From assembly GCA_964058845.1 (NCBI GenBank), contig CAXKVR010000248.1:1-31193 (forward strand): DNA of 31,193 nt, given 5' to 3'. The stretch comes from Carex sylvatica (Eukaryota > Streptophyta > Magnoliopsida > Poales > Cyperaceae). The translations under genes and the position numbers were made by a program. Positions 29,452 through 31,193 of the stretch are shown here, in pieces (the stretch's first letter is position 1; the number at the start of each line of letters is the position of its first letter). A model generated the notes under the pieces. That model was not told the origin of the DNA. It saw only the letters and a program-made list of their open reading frames with translations, and searched no databases.

Positions 29452-31193
29452 GCAGTCTATTGCTTTTCTTGCTATTCTACCTCCTTTGTTTTTCGCAAAA
29501 GGGTAAGTAATTATTCAGAGAATTAATTGGTTTTGATCAGTGGAGGAGGAGAGAATTTCTTCAGTGAGGTCAATTTAATTAATTTCTGCGGTTATTTGTG
29601 AAAATTAGTATCAACTATCAAAGATACACTAGGGAAATTAATAATTTGAATGGGGTCATGGAAATTTATTAAATTATTAAATTTAATAATATAAATATAT
29701 AATAATGGCCCCTCAATGTCATCAATCATAAACTGAAGAGTTTTAAAATGGAAGGGGGAATTTCATGTATACCCTTCAAACATCTCGAAATTACGTATTT
29801 CCCTTTCTAATTCATAATATCATATGTTTTCCTTCTAAATTTCAACACTCACAAATTTACCCAGCTGATTGCCTTTGTGAGAACTTTATAAATTTAAATG
29901 AATTGGATAAATTTGTGAGTTTTTGAAGATTAAATGATAACATGAATTTTAGAAGGAAAAACACGTATTTTCGAGTTTTTGAAAGATATACATGAAATTC
30001 CCCAAAGAAGAAATTAGTAGGAGATACAGGTTAGGAAGGACCAAAAGAACTAAATTGAGTTATCTGATTTCAATCAGTGGGGAGCTTCAACTGATTGATT
30101 TTCAAAAAAAATTTGAATTTCTTGGAAGTGTACTCTTCATTTCAGTATTTGAGTTATTTGATAATGAATTTCTCTCCATATTTTATTGATTATTTACTGG
30201 TACCCTGAAGATTGCAACTATTAGGTATTATGTTGATAACAGTTTAATATATATTATACACAGGAGAGGAGTCACTGGAATGTCTCTCAACTTGAAAGGT
30301 TTTTGTTTGCTTTTTATTGCTGCACTGTTTGGGTAAATAATACAACTGCTTTAATTCTTGAGTAAGGCTATGCGTGGTAATAGGCATATTACATAGCGAT
30401 CTGCGCTATGGCCTCATATCTTAATTTTTAAAGTCTAAATAGTCGATCTCAACCATTGAGCATGATCTTCATGTGAAGTACTTGCAATCCAAATTTTACA
30501 TTTTTTAGAATTTGTTTACTATGTTTTAGATAGATAGAAAATCACTTGATTTAAAAATTATGAACTATCCAAAAGCGCAGTGGTATTCTACCTATCTGAA
30601 ATGATAGTAAAAAAGTTAAAAAAAAATGCAAAATTGGGTCTGCAAGTACATTTTCTTATGGATATCATGTTTAATGGTTCAGACCGACTGTTTGAACTTT
30701 GAAAATATAAATTGGAATCCATAGCACGGGTTGATCCGTAATATGCATATTACCATAGCCTCACTCTTAATTCTTACCACTTTCTGTTTGAGAATGTGGG
30801 TAGTATCTCGTTTTCTACAACCTTTTACTGTTGTTGTTTAACATAATCAACAGAGGCACCGGAAACAAGATCTTGCAATATATAGGTCTGGAATTGGGGA
30901 ATGCATCCTTGTCATCTGTTATGGGTAACATGATACCTGTGACTACTTTTCTGATGGCAGCTTCAGTTGGGTACTTAACTTTCAATTTTTTTTACCAGAC
31001 CTGTTTTCTTATAGTTTGCCTTTGTCCCTTATTTTCACTTGTCTGCTATAAAAATGGACTCCAGTAATTATAAAATTTGAGTGAGGCTATGGTTCTATGC
31101 ATAGTGCACTTTGGTTCATACTATGGATGCATATCTGCTTGGATGTCAAATTTTACATTTTTTTAGAATTTATTTACTATTTTTTTAAATAGG
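29318..31193 (+). CDS. Gene C: UMAMIT-type EamA transporter, 5' part (exons 1-3), cut by window end
   Basis: Exons 29318-29502, 30264-30332 and 30854-30970 match gene B exons 1-3 exactly in length and phase, with the same GT-AG borders. They encode about 123 residues starting MTFSVEGYKPSLAMVACQCI, then RGVTGMSLNLKGFCLLFIAA and GTGNKILQYIGLELGNASLS. Introns 1 and 2, including their MITEs, are almost identical to gene B, pointing to a recent direct duplication about 6.19 kb apart. Changes from gene B include A2T, D7G, M23V, I24M, A48S, H-to-Q and V-to-L. No disruption is seen in the visible part; exons 4-7 should lie beyond the window. Confidence 0.85.
29755..30003. mobile_element. 249-bp inverted-repeat MITE in gene C intron 1
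   Basis: Duplicate of the element in gene B intron 1, with the same arms and position. Confidence 0.85.
30359..30767. mobile_element. MITE in gene C intron 2 (GAGGCTATGG family)
   Basis: Same position and nearly the same sequence as the gene B intron 2 copy; inherited through the duplication. Confidence 0.8.
31077..31193. mobile_element. MITE in gene C intron 3, internally deleted, cut by window end
   Basis: Begins TTGAGTGAGGCTATGG like the gene B intron 3 copy, but jumps from GCATATCT to GCTTGGATGTC, omitting 61 bp present in gene B (24950-25010). Confidence 0.75.

Overview
The window is nuclear DNA from a flowering plant, most likely a eudicot. Evidence: GT-AG spliced genes with AT-rich introns, a type I MADS-box gene, WAT1-related/UMAMIT-type (EamA) transporter genes, fragments of a plastid glucose-6-phosphate/phosphate translocator gene, a plant L1-type LINE with a C-terminal RNase H, and many small inverted-repeat elements. 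I cannot name the species. No rRNA, tRNA, CRISPR or prokaryotic feature was seen.

Layout. 1-3450: AT-rich, gene-poor sequence with (TA)n tracts, a widely spaced 113-bp inverted repeat and a 40-bp minisatellite. About 3454-8830: a decayed, probably 5'-truncated LINE on the minus strand (ORF1 remnant, endonuclease, reverse transcriptase, zf-RVT, RNase H, poly(A)). 8840-11130: AT-rich DNA, a degenerate GGTCC/CCGATT-rich block and a ~1 kb inverted-repeat element. 11338-12077: a two-exon AGL62-like MADS gene. 12080-15530: mostly featureless, with a 300-bp foldback element. 15600-16290 and 21125-21535: two plus-strand GPT pseudogene fragments carrying different internal deletions.

16716-31193 holds three paralogous UMAMIT-type transporter genes. 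Gene A (minus, 20020-16716) and gene B (plus, 23130-27054) are head to head. Gene C (plus, from 29318, cut by the window end) is a recent direct duplicate of B about 6.19 kb away. Gene B splices into an uninterrupted 371-codon, seven-exon reading frame. Gene A keeps all exons and splice sites, but a 7-bp insertion breaks its ancestral start frame, transposon-derived sequence abuts that start, and its C-terminus is shortened; an internal ATG still opens 324 codons. B and C share an 18-bp duplication of the start-codon region that creates an out-of-frame upstream ATG overlapping the main coding start.

The UMAMIT introns and flanks hold several inverted-repeat families, some shared by B and C at the same positions and therefore older than the duplication. 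I found no convincing undescribed multi-gene system. The points most worth a second look are the overlapping upstream ATG, the promoter/start change in gene A, the hairpin-plus-poly(A) retroposon with an empty site in the paralog, and the GPT fragments.
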